This document shows positions 15,995 to 24,978 of a stretch of 64,000 nucleotides of DNA, piece after piece. Made by a program: the position numbers and the translations under genes. How positions within the stretch are numbered: the stretch's first letter is position 1; every line of letters starts with the position of its first letter. This DNA comes from Paenibacillus curdlanolyticus YK9. GTDB lineage: Bacteria > Bacillota > Bacilli > Paenibacillales > Paenibacillaceae. Below the pieces are notes generated by a model, which made no database searches, was not told the DNA's origin, and saw only the letters and a program-made list of their open reading frames with translations. The stretch is from positions 1 through 64,000 of the forward strand of contig NZ_AEDD01000001.1 of NCBI RefSeq assembly GCF_000179615.1, read 5' to 3'.

Positions 15995-16216
15995 ATGAAA
16001 ATATTTGCTGTGTTCGCATTGCTGCTTTTGCTAAGCCTGGCTCTTTCACTCGTCATGGACAATGTGATTCACATTGGGCTTCCTATGTCTATCCGAAACT
16101 CATTGAGTTTTTTATGGTTCATGCGAGCACCTGAAACCATTATTCTGGCAGGGTTCGGATCCATTCCGATGCTGCTTGCGCTTTTTCGTTACGTACAGCG
16201 CCGACGTTTGCAGTAA
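15995..16216 (+). CDS. Small membrane protein, two transmembrane segments
   Basis: The 73-residue product has hydrophobic segments at about 3-22 (IFAVFALLLLLSLALSLV) and 48-66 (IILAGFGSIPMLLALF), with a basic C-terminal RRR. I do not recognise the family. It converges on the germination operon with a 16-bp gap. The ribosome site is weak (GAAAAAGG). Confidence 0.5.
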   Translation: MKIFAVFALLLLLSLALSLVMDNVIHIGLPMSIRNSLSFLWFMRAPETIILAGFGSIPMLLALFRYVQRRRLQ

Positions 16217-16232
16217 CTGGACGAATGGATGG

Positions 16233-17342
16233 CTATTGCCGTTCTGTATTTTTCTTAGCAAATTGTTTGCGCACAACGACCACGAGCAATAGCAGCAGAG
16301 GAATGCCGGCCGTCACAAACACTTGAAAATGACCAATGGAAAGCTGCCCTTCCCACAAATGCTCGTTCATGCTGCTTGCGATAAACATGGACAATAGAAG
16401 GATCACGATTCCAACTGGAAAAACGAGCGTTTTATGCGTTTGAAAACGAAACAAATCTGTCGCTCCGAGAACGGCTCCATAATAGAGCAGGGATACTTTA
16501 AAGAAATCAACGATAATTAATGTGAACAGCGCGACCGGATCTAAACGCTGCAGAAATTCGGCTATTTCGACTTTGCTGATCATAGTCAACAAAGCAAAGA
16601 CGGAGCGGCCCGCAATATCTGCTCCAAGCACAGCGATGTCAATTGCAATCGTGTAGCTGAGCAGCAGGCCGGCTAGAAGGATTGCGAACAAGCCGATCCG
16701 GGTTTGGTTTTTCGGCTGACGGAGATAAGGAAATACCATGCAGATGCAAATGAGCTCGCCGAATGGAAAGATGATCGTGTCTGGATAGGCCGTAGCGAAA
16801 ACAGGCTTCCAGCCGTACTCAAGGACGGGCTGAAGCTGATTCAAATCGATGATTCCGGAGCAATAGACTAGGAGGTTGCCTATAATCCCTAGACTGAAAA
16901 TAATAACGATGAAGATTTCCCCAATGCGCGCTAAAACTTCGATGCCAAGGTATAAGACATAGCCGGCAGTAGCCACCATTATGACATTGAGCACGAGGAG
17001 CGGCGTTTGGTGATAAAAGGAAATGTGCAAAAGCTCGCCAGCATCACGCACATCACGGGAAGCATCATAAATAAAATAAAGGACGAACAGAAGGCCGATT
17101 GGCCATCCCACTGCCTTGCCGACGATCAGTCGGGCATATCGGGTCAAGAGAATGCCTGGATATTGGCGAGACAAATAACTGAATATCGTAAATAACACGC
17201 AGCCATGGGCGGTGCCAAGCAGAATGGCCAGCCAAGCATCCTTTTTGGCACTCAGGCCATAATTGATGGCGATGGATGTCCCGAATACGAAAAGCACGAT
17301 CAGGGAAAACAATTGTTTGCCTGTCAGCTTGGCGTTTTCCAT
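16233..17342 (-). CDS. Spore germination receptor permease subunit (GerAB type)
   Basis: A 369-residue GerAB/ArcD/ProY-family membrane protein with about ten hydrophobic segments, for example FSLIVLFVFGTSIAINYGL and VLYFIYDASRDVRDAGELL. In germinant receptors the B subunit, in the spore inner membrane, binds the germinant with the A subunit. It is the last gene of the operon, 27 bp after the GerC-type lipoprotein, giving the order A-C-B rather than the classical A-B-C. The C-terminus is basic (RKQFAKKNTERQ). Expression is expected in the forespore, but I could not define a sigma-G promoter. Confidence 0.9.
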   Translation of the reverse strand: MENAKLTGKQLFSLIVLFVFGTSIAINYGLSAKKDAWLAILLGTAHGCVLFTIFSYLSRQYPGILLTRYARLIVGKAVGWPIGLLFVLYFIYDASRDVRDAGELLHISFYHQTPLLVLNVIMVATAGYVLYLGIEVLARIGEIFIVIIFSLGIIGNLLVYCSGIIDLNQLQPVLEYGWKPVFATAYPDTIIFPFGELICICMVFPYLRQPKNQTRIGLFAILLAGLLLSYTIAIDIAVLGADIAGRSVFALLTMISKVEIAEFLQRLDPVALFTLIIVDFFKVSLLYYGAVLGATDLFRFQTHKTLVFPVGIVILLLSMFIASSMNEHLWEGQLSIGHFQVFVTAGIPLLLLLVVVVRKQFAKKNTERQ

Positions 17343-17369
17343 CTTGATCTCCCTCCTTCCGCAGTGGAG

Positions 17370-18578
17370 CTATTGTTCTGAGAATGCTGGCTTAATTCTC
17401 ATGCCGGAATGGCGTATGAACGAATTGACAGTTACCGTTACGTCACTTTCGGCAAATAAATTTCCCCAATCCTTTTGGATCTTTTTCCATTGCTTCGGAT
17501 GCTGGCGATTAAACGTTTCGCCGAGCCCGAAAATGTCGCTTTGCTCTTTCTGGGCGACCTGCACAGATCCGATGACCTCTTTTTTTACCAGCTCGCTCCA
17601 CTCTTTCTCCAGCTTCGCGATTTCCTCAGGTTTTTTTAGATTGATGCTGCATTTGACTTCGTTCAAGCTGCCCTCTTGTTTGACTGAGATTTGAAAATAC
17701 GGTTTCCCATTTCGAAATGCCGTTTTCACTTCCGTTTTGGCACGGAGGAGCTCGATCGCAATCGCCTTCTTTTCTGCTTTGCAAGGGAGCACATCGACGC
17801 TGCTTTTCATTTTGTTCTGCAGCAGGACGACGCCGCGCGCATCCTTGCCATCTAGCCAACGTGTCAGCTTTCCGTTTTTGAACAGAGCAATCCCGCTAAT
17901 TCGGGATCGTACGATCGGTACGGCTTGTTCCACATTTTTTTTCTTGCTTCCTAGCGCTGTATTCCCGAGCAAACGAATCCCGTTGATGATGGGCTCCGAT
18001 GCCGTGCTGCTGAGCGCCCGAATCACGTCATCGATTTGAATCTCCATTTGCTCCGATGTCAGCTTGGATGTGAATTTCAGTTTGCCGTTTAGCGCATTTG
18101 ACGGAATGCGTTCGATGGGCGTGAGTGTAGAGAGCACGGCCTCGGCGCTGCTGCCTCTTGCGATCAAGACCCTGGAGGTAAGGCGGGTTTCGCTGAATCG
18201 CTCGAACATATCGAAAATGTCTTCGATTCCTTCGCGGGCCAATTGCTCTCCGATGACGATAATGCGCGTGTGCGAAAAAAACAACTGGCGCGGCATTAGG
18301 CCAGACGATTCGCGTATGGCTTCGAAGAGCGTGTCGCCGCTCCCCGCGTATACGGTTATAGGCGTCGTTCTGCCCCCGCCTGACTCTGTAATGCCAGCGG
18401 ATATTTCGGATGGATTAATGACCTGGAACGAAACCCGGTAATGATTGTCCGTGGGCGCTTTATCAATTCCCATGGCGGAGACGATCGCGAGCTGAGGCAT
18501 TTCGCGCACATCCCAGCAGCCAGGCAGCAACCCGATGCCAACGAGGAGTAGAAGGAACCTGACTAGACGCACGAACAT
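17370..18578 (-). CDS. Spore germination lipoprotein (Ger(x)C family)
   Basis: The 402-residue lipoprotein starts at ATG 18578, with AAGGAGAAA about 8 nt upstream; the frame is open further upstream but overlaps GerA. The signal peptide ends in a lipobox LLPGC with Cys21. The mature protein has the GerC pattern: CWDVREMPQLAIVSAMGIDK, PRQLFFSHTRIIVIGEQLA and a C-terminal VTVNSFIRHSGMR. The C subunit is needed to assemble the germinant receptor at the inner spore membrane. Confidence 0.92.
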   Translation of the reverse strand: MFVRLVRFLLLLVGIGLLPGCWDVREMPQLAIVSAMGIDKAPTDNHYRVSFQVINPSEISAGITESGGGRTTPITVYAGSGDTLFEAIRESSGLMPRQLFFSHTRIIVIGEQLAREGIEDIFDMFERFSETRLTSRVLIARGSSAEAVLSTLTPIERIPSNALNGKLKFTSKLTSEQMEIQIDDVIRALSSTASEPIINGIRLLGNTALGSKKKNVEQAVPIVRSRISGIALFKNGKLTRWLDGKDARGVVLLQNKMKSSVDVLPCKAEKKAIAIELLRAKTEVKTAFRNGKPYFQISVKQEGSLNEVKCSINLKKPEEIAKLEKEWSELVKKEVIGSVQVAQKEQSDIFGLGETFNRQHPKQWKKIQKDWGNLFAESDVTVTVNSFIRHSGMRIKPAFSEQ

Positions 18579-18601
18579 GCGTGTTTCTCCTTTACGCAAG
18601 A

Positions 18602-20122
18602 TCAATTTGGTTTGACGGCCGATGCTTTCCTTCCCGAACGAGCCTTCTTAGGTGCGCCTGAGCGAAACGGTGTAAAGGAAGACAAATAAGGAACGCCTAT
18701 GGACCGAAGGCTGCTTAAGTGCGCCAGCATCACGATAAGGGTGATCACTATGCCATAGAAGCCTAAGGTGGCTGCCATAATCATAAATAACAGGCGAATC
18801 AAGCGAACCGCAATTGCCAGATTGTAAGCGGGCGTGGCAAAGCTCGCGATCCCTGTAATCGATACGACAATCAACATGGCCGTCGAGACGATCCCTGCTT
18901 GTACGGCAGCTTGGCCAAGCACCAATGCACCGACAATCGAGATGGCGGGCCCAAGCGCCCGGGGCATTCGAACCCCCGCTTCGCGCAGCACCTCGAAGCT
19001 TAACTCCATTAAGCTCGCTTCAACAAACGCCGGGAAGGGAATGCCTTCCCTCGCAGCGGCAGTATGAATGAGAAAGGTAGTCGGGATCATGTCCTGATGG
19101 AAGGTAATCGCGGCAATATAAAGGGACGGCAGCAATAAAGAAATAAAAAAGGTTATGTATCTTAGCGATCGTAAAAAAACACGAATATCCACACGATCGT
19201 AATAGTCCTCAGGCGTATAGAAAAATTGAGAGAAAACAGTAGGGACGATCAACGCAAACGGGGTCCCGTCTACGAGAACGGCCACTTTTCCGCTCAACAG
19301 ATACATAGAGACCGCATCCGGGCGCTCTGTATTGTAGATCGTGGGAAAAATCGTTGCGGTTTGATCCTCCAGCCACTTTTCTAGGAAGCCCGATTCAAGC
19401 ACGACCTCCATGTCGGCATCGAGCAGCCTGGTTTTGACTTCCTGAACAATCGACGGATCAGCTTTTCCTTGCATGTGGAGAATGCTGATATTCGTTTGGG
19501 TTGTTTTGCCGAGTTTGAAGGTTTCGATGATTAAATCAGGGTTTTTGATTCTGCGCCGAACAAGCGCAATATTCGTGATTAATGATTCATTAAAGCCGTC
19601 CTTTGGGCCGCGAATAGCCACTTGCGTGGAGGGCTCCGCAACGTCGCGCATCGCCCCTCCGACGGTGCAGCAGCTAATTGCTTGGTCACATCCGTCAACG
19701 AGGATCGCTGTTTTTCCCGATAGAATAGACATGATCAGTGAAGGCCAGTCGGCGATAAAGGACGCTTCACCAATCTTGAGCAGATGTTCATAAAGGAAGG
19801 TGAGCGAATCGTCTTGGCTTGGTCGGTCGGCATGGTTGGTCAGCCATTCCGCTGATTCATTCATGACGGAAGTCATAATGATCTCGTTGACCGTTTGCCT
19901 GTCCGTTAGCGTGCCAAAATAGATAGCTGCCGCATTCGAAGGAAGAGGAGCAGGCAGCTTGAATTTTCGCACGATCAGATCGGAAGAGGACCCCAGCTTA
20001 TCCTGGATTCTATTCAGCATTGCATCCAAGCTTGCATCCAGACAGCTGTCTTCAAGATCAGCTGGATCATTTGTATTTCGTTGATCGGGATTGTTAGGTT
20101 TGGTTGGTATCCATGATGGCAT
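18602..20122 (-). CDS. Spore germination receptor A subunit (GerA family)
   Basis: A 506-residue GerAA-type protein. Residues 30-290 form the soluble N-terminal domain with GPKDGFNESLITNIALVRRR and a DGTPFALIVPTVFSQFF segment. Residues 300-480 hold about five membrane segments (YITFFISLLLPSLYIAAITF; MLIVVSITGIASFATPAYNL). The Arg/Lys-rich tail (PKKARSGRKASAVK) is cytoplasmic. It is the first gene of the operon, 23 bp before the GerC start. The germinant is unknown. Confidence 0.93.
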   Translation of the reverse strand: MPSWIPTKPNNPDQRNTNDPADLEDSCLDASLDAMLNRIQDKLGSSSDLIVRKFKLPAPLPSNAAAIYFGTLTDRQTVNEIIMTSVMNESAEWLTNHADRPSQDDSLTFLYEHLLKIGEASFIADWPSLIMSILSGKTAILVDGCDQAISCCTVGGAMRDVAEPSTQVAIRGPKDGFNESLITNIALVRRRIKNPDLIIETFKLGKTTQTNISILHMQGKADPSIVQEVKTRLLDADMEVVLESGFLEKWLEDQTATIFPTIYNTERPDAVSMYLLSGKVAVLVDGTPFALIVPTVFSQFFYTPEDYYDRVDIRVFLRSLRYITFFISLLLPSLYIAAITFHQDMIPTTFLIHTAAAREGIPFPAFVEASLMELSFEVLREAGVRMPRALGPAISIVGALVLGQAAVQAGIVSTAMLIVVSITGIASFATPAYNLAIAVRLIRLLFMIMAATLGFYGIVITLIVMLAHLSSLRSIGVPYLSSFTPFRSGAPKKARSGRKASAVKPN

Positions 20123-20204
20123 ATTGGAGATCCCTTCTTTGGCGAATCAATACATCAAGTTATAAGCAAACCGATTGTCTTTTATACGTATTCGCAAGGA
20201 ACAG

Positions 20205-20246
20205 AACAAGCCCCAGCATGTGCACGGAAGTGCGCTGGGGCTTGTT
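20205..20246. terminator. Bidirectional hairpin between germination operon and small membrane gene
   Basis: ACAAGCCCCAGC and GCTGGGGCTTGT are perfect 12-nt complements. T-rich sequence follows on both strands, without a long T run. It ends the minus-strand gene at 20258-20545. Confidence 0.6.
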
Positions 20247-20257
20247 TCAGTATGCGT

Positions 20258-20545
20258 TTACAGTTTGCCTTTGAGCGAGGACAGGTACTTGAGCACAACG
20301 CCGAGTGCACCGACGTAATACAGGACGGACACCAGCCAACCCGTTGTATCGAGCAGCGAGATGTCGGCGAGCAGCAGCAGAGGCAGGACGTAATACAGCA
20401 TGTCTTTCAAATAGCCGAGCACCAATTCCGGAGAGAAGTCGCTAGCGCGAAGCGAGCGATAGAGGCTGACCAGAAAGTCAAGAGCCATAAAACCAAGCAC
20501 GATCCACAGTGCGTACAGCATCCAGCCAGAAAGCAGCAATGCCAT
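20258..20545 (-). CDS. Small integral membrane protein, possibly holin-like
   Basis: The 95-residue protein has three or four hydrophobic segments (LLLSGWMLYALWIVLGFMAL; YVLPLLLLADISLL; WLVSVLYYVGALGVVLKYL) and a basic C-terminus. The size and layout resemble holin-like proteins of Bacillales, but no specific family can be claimed. AGGAGGTGATTC is placed well before ATG 20545. It lies between the germination operon and the 51-bp repeat array. Confidence 0.6.
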   Translation of the reverse strand: MALLLSGWMLYALWIVLGFMALDFLVSLYRSLRASDFSPELVLGYLKDMLYYVLPLLLLADISLLDTTGWLVSVLYYVGALGVVLKYLSSLKGKL

Positions 20546-20663
20546 TATGAATCACCTCCTCATCCCAACCGTCATTGGTTGTATACGATATCATATGGGG
20601 GAGGACAACCGATTGAACTGGATGAAAATCCACTGCCATGTGCCTGATTCACGTGGGGAGGGC

Positions 20664-21170
20664 GGCCACGAGCGGGAATAGGGCACAGAAAAGTGCGCTA
20701 TCCGCTCGCGGGCTGCGCTAGAGTGAGGATAGGGAATAAAAATGTTCCCTATCCGTACGTGGGCTGCGCCAGAGTGAGGATAGGGAACAAAAATGTTCCC
20801 TGTTCGCTCGCGGGCTGCGCCAGAGCGAGAATAGGGAACAAAAATGTTCCCTGTTCTCTCGCGGGCATTGCTAGAGCGAGGATAGGGAACAAAAATGTTC
20901 CATATCCGTACGTGGGCTGCGCCAGAGTGAGGATAGGGAATAAAAATGTTCCCTACCCGTACGTGGGCTGCGCCAGAGTGAGAATAGGGAATAAAAATGT
21001 TCCCTATCCGTACGTGGGCAGTGCTAGAGTGATGAAAGGGAACAAAAAAGTGCGCTATCCGCTCGCGGGCGGTGCCAGAGTGAGGATAGGGAACAGGAAT
21101 GTTCCCTATCCGCTCGCAAGCTGCGCCAGAGCGAGAATAGGGAACAGAAATGTGCCCTATTCCCATGGAA
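20664..21170. repeat. Ten tandem 51-bp hairpin repeats
   Basis: The unit is GGGCTGCGCCAGAGTGAG plus GATAGGGAACA, an A-rich loop and TGTTCCCTATC, then CGTACGT or CGCTCGC; GGGCTGCGC starts at 20710 and 20761 show the 51-bp period. Each unit holds a 10-12 bp inverted repeat. Because 51 is 17 codons, both strands stay open across the array and create false ORFs (20693-21256 plus, 20591-21214 minus). Copies vary by a few bases, with compensating changes in some arms (GGGCACA with TGCGCTA or TGTGCCC). There is no spacer, so it is not CRISPR. Confidence 0.9.
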
Positions 21171-21178
21171 GCAGCAAA

Positions 21179-21199
21179 AAGAGGGGCATCGCCCCTCTT
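21179..21199 (-). terminator. Terminator at the IS256 downstream end
   Basis: AAGAGGGGC and GCCCCTCTT are a perfect 9-bp stem with an ATC loop. On the minus strand it is followed by TTTTTGC, suiting the IS256 transcript that ends at 21233. Confidence 0.75.
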
Positions 21200-21217
21200 A
21201 AACGTGACCAACAACTA

Positions 21218-22520
21218 TTCCATTTGGTAGCGTCAAGAAGTTTGTGTAAGCTCTAGGTTGGGGTGATTCGCGGCGTATCGTTCCAGATACATTTGTTCAA
21301 GCTTCGCCTTCGTATCAACGTCGACAAATCCCCGTATCGCTCTACCGCACCATTTTTCGTTGTAGTCGAGTGCTTGCAAATAAATAATCTTTTCAGCAGC
21401 TTCAATATTGGTCAAGCTATTCATTGGCTTAAGTCGTTTGCGAAGCTCTTTGTTCATCCGTTCGATCGGGTTAGAGGTGTAGATGGCCGGCCACGTGAGT
21501 ACAGGAAACTTATAAAAAGCGAGTAAGGTGGGGAGCTGTGCTTCCCACGACTTTACTTCTTTCGGGTATTGTTTGCTCCACTTGGCCTTGAAACCATCAA
21601 ATACAGCTAAAGCGACATCCCCATCCACCGCAGTATAAACGAGCTTTAGATCGTCGAGAAACGCGGTCTTGTCGGATACGCGGATTTTAGGAAACGTGCT
21701 ACGGACTTTGTGGACGATGCAGTGTTGCACATCGGCCTTTGGATAGATTTCTCTAAAGGCTTCTTCTAGTCCTGGAAGGCCATCGAAGACGCCAAGCAAC
21801 TCGTCTGTTGCTCCGCGATTTTTCAGGTCTTTGAGGACCTCTCTCCAGCCATTTGCGCTCTCATGCCCGCCTACGTAAAAGCCGAGGATTTGGCGGATGC
21901 CTTTTTCGTCAATCCCCATAGCCAAATAAACCGCCTCACTGCTGACCGTGTTACGCTTCAGCTTCACATACAAACCATCTAGGTAGATCACAGAGTAACG
22001 CTTCTCGAGCGGACGTTGTTGCCACTGTTCAATGTCTTCCATAACGGTTTGCGTAATGTTGCTGATCGTCGTTGGCGAGTACTGGGAACCAAACATACTC
22101 TCGATGAATTTTGCGACTTCTCGCGTGCTCTTGCCGCCTTTGTACATGTGGATGATGGCCTCTTCTAACCATCCCTCGCGGCGCTGATACGGCTGGAACA
22201 GACGGGTCTTGAAGTAACCTTTCCGATCTCTGGGCACTTGCAAGTCATTAATGGTTCCATAGCGTGTTTGGTAAGTGCGCGTGTAGTTCCCGTTAAGGCT
22301 GGTACGAGGGCCTTGATGCTCCGTGCTAATGTAATGTTTAATTTCTTCACGAAGCAGCAGCTCGAGCTTCCCCTGCACCAGCAGTTTAGTTACAGCATTT
22401 TCAAGTAGATTGTTGAAAGAATTTTCGGGTATATTAGTCATCGAGTAGGGCTCCTTCTTGGTGCGTGTGGTAACCCCGAGAATACCCTACTTTTTTGCTG
22501 CCTGTTAAGGCTCCAAATGT
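21218..22520 (-). mobile_element. IS256-family insertion sequence
   Basis: The element contains a single full-length transposase on the minus strand. Possible ends are CATTTGGTAGCGTCAA at about 21222 and, inverted, CATTTGGAGCCTTAA near 22504-22520; the match is imperfect. I cannot fix the exact termini or a target duplication. It sits directly beside the 51-bp repeat array, so the repeats may have been its target. Confidence 0.6.
21233..22441 (-). CDS. IS256-family transposase
   Basis: A 402-residue mutator-type DDE transposase. The N-terminal part carries LNGNYTRTYQTRYGTINDLQ, and the catalytic residues are seen in the usual contexts: YLDGLYVKLKR (first Asp), GVFDGLPGLEEAF (second Asp) and YTSNPIERMNKELRKR (Glu). 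HCIVHKVRS is the typical CxxH region. The length is normal and no frameshift is seen, so it is probably functional. Confidence 0.95.
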   Translation of the reverse strand: MTNIPENSFNNLLENAVTKLLVQGKLELLLREEIKHYISTEHQGPRTSLNGNYTRTYQTRYGTINDLQVPRDRKGYFKTRLFQPYQRREGWLEEAIIHMYKGGKSTREVAKFIESMFGSQYSPTTISNITQTVMEDIEQWQQRPLEKRYSVIYLDGLYVKLKRNTVSSEAVYLAMGIDEKGIRQILGFYVGGHESANGWREVLKDLKNRGATDELLGVFDGLPGLEEAFREIYPKADVQHCIVHKVRSTFPKIRVSDKTAFLDDLKLVYTAVDGDVALAVFDGFKAKWSKQYPKEVKSWEAQLPTLLAFYKFPVLTWPAIYTSNPIERMNKELRKRLKPMNSLTNIEAAEKIIYLQALDYNEKWCGRAIRGFVDVDTKAKLEQMYLERYAANHPNLELTQTS

Positions 22521-22601
22521 TGGTACACAAACAACTTTACATCATCTTCCATTTCGATAGAATAGCGAATTTCTTCGCTAACAACCGTTTACCCGACCTT
22601 C

Positions 22602-23429
22602 TCATAAAGTGATAGAGCGCTCTGGTTGGTTGTTGATTGGTTCAGGACCAATCCCTCTTCCAAAATAACGATTCAGCAGTTCCGCGTACTGCTCGCCTTC
22701 GATCTCCTCCTTGCTCATAACGCCATCCGTCCAGACCGTAAGCGAGGTGCTCGTTAAGGTTACGCTGCCAGCTGGCGTCAATCTTGTAATGAGGGGAGCC
22801 TTGTTGAAGCGGGAATCGGGATGCTCCACCACAATCCGCTGGATTTCGTTGCTGTCCACGAGGCCGGTGATGGCTCGCTCAGAATCAAAGGTATAGCCGG
22901 TCCGCCAGTCCTCGTCCTTGTGCTTCAGCTTTACCTCAAACACATAATCGCCAAGCGCGTGCTCCGCTCGCCGAATCCGAAACTCGCCGTTCGCCGAAAC
23001 GACCGTTTCGCCCGTTAGAGGAACAGGTTGCAACGGCAGGTTGCCGCCAAATCCCGAATCGATCAGATACGTCTGGCCTTCGTGGCGAAGCAAAATGCTA
23101 ATATGCGTCCGACCATGCGTGTTGTATGCATTTTTCTCCGCATCAAAAACAACGCCGCGCGTCATCACAACATCGAGCCCATTATCAAGCAGGAACAGGT
23201 AGAGCAGCGAATTGATTTCGTAGCATAAGCCGCCTTCCCGATTCAGGAGCACTTTGGTGACGAGATATTGCTCGGTTACAGCGGTTATGCTGCCATCCAT
23301 GATGCATAGGTTCTCAAAGGGGATCGCCACCGCCATCAAGGCAAGCGCTTCAGGCAATCGCTCGAACGTTAGCGCGTTCTGATCCGCGTATCCGATTCTG
23401 TCGCGAAATAATTGATTTAGTTCACTCAT
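22602..23429 (-). CDS. Arylamine N-acetyltransferase
   Basis: The 275-residue enzyme transfers acetyl from acetyl-CoA to aromatic amines or hydrazines. The Cys-His-Asp triad is visible as C69 (REGGLCYEIN), H109 (GRTHISILLR) and D124 (YLIDSGFGGN). ATG 23429 is chosen because GGAGGT lies 7 nt upstream; 26 upstream codons in the open frame look non-coding. It diverges from the MocR-type gene, and the 18-bp palindrome at 23510 lies between them, so it is probably under that regulator's control. Confidence 0.92.
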   Translation of the reverse strand: MSELNQLFRDRIGYADQNALTFERLPEALALMAVAIPFENLCIMDGSITAVTEQYLVTKVLLNREGGLCYEINSLLYLFLLDNGLDVVMTRGVVFDAEKNAYNTHGRTHISILLRHEGQTYLIDSGFGGNLPLQPVPLTGETVVSANGEFRIRRAEHALGDYVFEVKLKHKDEDWRTGYTFDSERAITGLVDSNEIQRIVVEHPDSRFNKAPLITRLTPAGSVTLTSTSLTVWTDGVMSKEEIEGEQYAELLNRYFGRGIGPEPINNQPERSITL

Positions 23430-23509
23430 CCAACATACCTCCATCTTCCATCGTTTCGTTAGCTCTATCGTAAATCGAAAGAAGAAACGCCACCATCCCC
23501 GATTCATGC

Positions 23510-23545
23510 AACTGTATCGATACAGTTCGACAGTTGGTTTATAAT
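23510..23545 (+). promoter_or_regulatory. 18-bp palindrome and promoter between the NAT and MocR genes
   Basis: AACTGTATCGATACAGTT (23510-23527) is a perfect palindrome. TATAAT (23540-23545) follows, but the -35 position falls inside the palindrome and is poor, so the MocR promoter probably depends on, or is blocked by, binding there. It lies 80 bp upstream of the divergent NAT start. Confidence 0.75.
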
Positions 23546-23569
23546 AGGGAAAGAAGAGGGGGAGCTACG

Positions 23570-24904
23570 ATGAAAAAATATGCAGCCATCCTTACCGATA
23601 TGGAGCAGAAGCTTAGCGAAGGGCATTATCGTCCTGGCGCGAAGCTGCCATCCGTTCGAAGCGCCGCGCAAGCCTATGGCTGCAGCACGAGCACGATTAT
23701 TCGTGCATACGGCGAGCTGGAGAAGCGTCACGCGATCTATTCGATTGCGCAGAGCGGCTATTATGCGGTTGATCGCGCGGGAGCCGATTCGCAGCAGGGA
23801 GAGAGTGCCCAGATTGATTTGTCCTCGGCATCGCCGGATTTGAATGTTTTTCCGTATCTCGATTTTCAGCATTGCTTAAACAAAGCGATTGACACCTATA
23901 AATACCATTTGTTCACCTACGGCGATTCGCTTGGGCTAGACAGGCTGCGCCAGACGCTGGCCTCGCATCTGGCGGGGGATCAGGTTTTTGCGAATCCGGA
24001 GCGGATCGTGGTCACGTCCGGCGCGCAGCAGGCGCTTGAGATTTTGGCCAAAATGCCATTCCCGAACGGCAAGAAGACGGTTCTGGTGGAACAGCCGAGC
24101 TACAAAATTTATTTGCGGTACCTGGAGGCGGAGGGAATTCCGGTAAGAGGAATTGCGCGTGGGACGGAGGGCGTTGACCTTAGAGAGCTGGAGGAGCGGT
24201 TCGAGCATGGCGATATCAAATTTTTTTATACGATGTCGCGGTACCATAACCCGCTCGGCACAACAACAAGCGTCGAAGAGCGGAAGGCCATTGCTGCATT
24301 GGCAAGCAAATATAATGTTTACATCGTCGAGGATGACTACATGGCGGACTTGGGCGAGGAGCGTAGCTTCGAGCCGATCTATGCGTATAACCGAACTTCG
24401 CATGTCGTGTATATTAAGAGCTTCTCGAAAATCATATTTCCAGGCTTGAGGCTTGGAGCGGCTGTTCTGCCGGAGCCATTGATGGAGACCTTTGGTTCGT
24501 TCAAAAGGTATGCGGACACGTCACTATTGTCGCAAGCGGCGCTTGAAATTTATATTAAGAACGGGATGTATGAGCGTCATAAAAGCAAAATTTATAACCA
24601 ATACGCAGCTCGAATGCGTGCTTTGCAGGAGGCGTTGAAGCGGCATAATGAAGCGGGGCTGATTACGATTGCTGGCACGAGCTCAGGCATCTATGTCCAG
24701 TTTAAACTGCCCCAAACCGTCAATCTGGACCGGCTGACGAAGCGGTTAGAGAAACGGAATATTATCGTTGTAACGAGCCAAGGCTGTTATCTGTCTGATT
24801 ACAGGGAGCGGGAGAAGTTTTTGCGTATTAGCATTTCCCGGGTAATGCTGGAGCAGATCGAGGACGGGGTGAAAGCGATTATCGAGGAAGTGAAGCGCAG
24901 CTGA
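23570..24904 (+). CDS. MocR/GntR-type regulator with aminotransferase domain
   Basis: This 444-residue protein has a winged helix at residues 1-70 (GAKLPSVRSAAQAYGCSTST, then IIRAYGELEKR) and a fold-type I aminotransferase domain from about 90. The PLP lysine is in YIKSFSKIIFPGLRLGA. MocR proteins use PLP or a PLP adduct to sense metabolites and usually control the neighbouring divergent gene. ATG 23570 follows GAGGGGGAG; upstream codons overlap the promoter. The likely target is the arylamine N-acetyltransferase gene and itself. Confidence 0.9.
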   Translation: MKKYAAILTDMEQKLSEGHYRPGAKLPSVRSAAQAYGCSTSTIIRAYGELEKRHAIYSIAQSGYYAVDRAGADSQQGESAQIDLSSASPDLNVFPYLDFQHCLNKAIDTYKYHLFTYGDSLGLDRLRQTLASHLAGDQVFANPERIVVTSGAQQALEILAKMPFPNGKKTVLVEQPSYKIYLRYLEAEGIPVRGIARGTEGVDLRELEERFEHGDIKFFYTMSRYHNPLGTTTSVEERKAIAALASKYNVYIVEDDYMADLGEERSFEPIYAYNRTSHVVYIKSFSKIIFPGLRLGAAVLPEPLMETFGSFKRYADTSLLSQAALEIYIKNGMYERHKSKIYNQYAARMRALQEALKRHNEAGLITIAGTSSGIYVQFKLPQTVNLDRLTKRLEKRNIIVVTSQGCYLSDYREREKFLRISISRVMLEQIEDGVKAIIEEVKRS

Positions 24905-24978
24905 GTTGCTCGAACCATTCGCGTGCGATAGACTTATCCATGTAACTAGCCAGATCCAACTTAACCCAAAGGACGTGG

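Noticed and set aside
16233-20122. A forespore sigma-G promoter for the germination operon
   Set aside because: Expected from family knowledge, but I could not find a convincing -35/-10 pair with correct spacing upstream of 20122.
20664-21170. Possible CRISPR array
   Set aside because: The 51-bp units are contiguous and nearly identical along their whole length. There are no unique spacers and no cas genes nearby.
20591-21256. Long open frames on both strands, reading as 17-residue tandem repeat proteins
   Set aside because: They are produced by the 51-bp DNA repeat, are open on both strands at once, and have no ribosome site. The DNA hairpins explain the pattern better.
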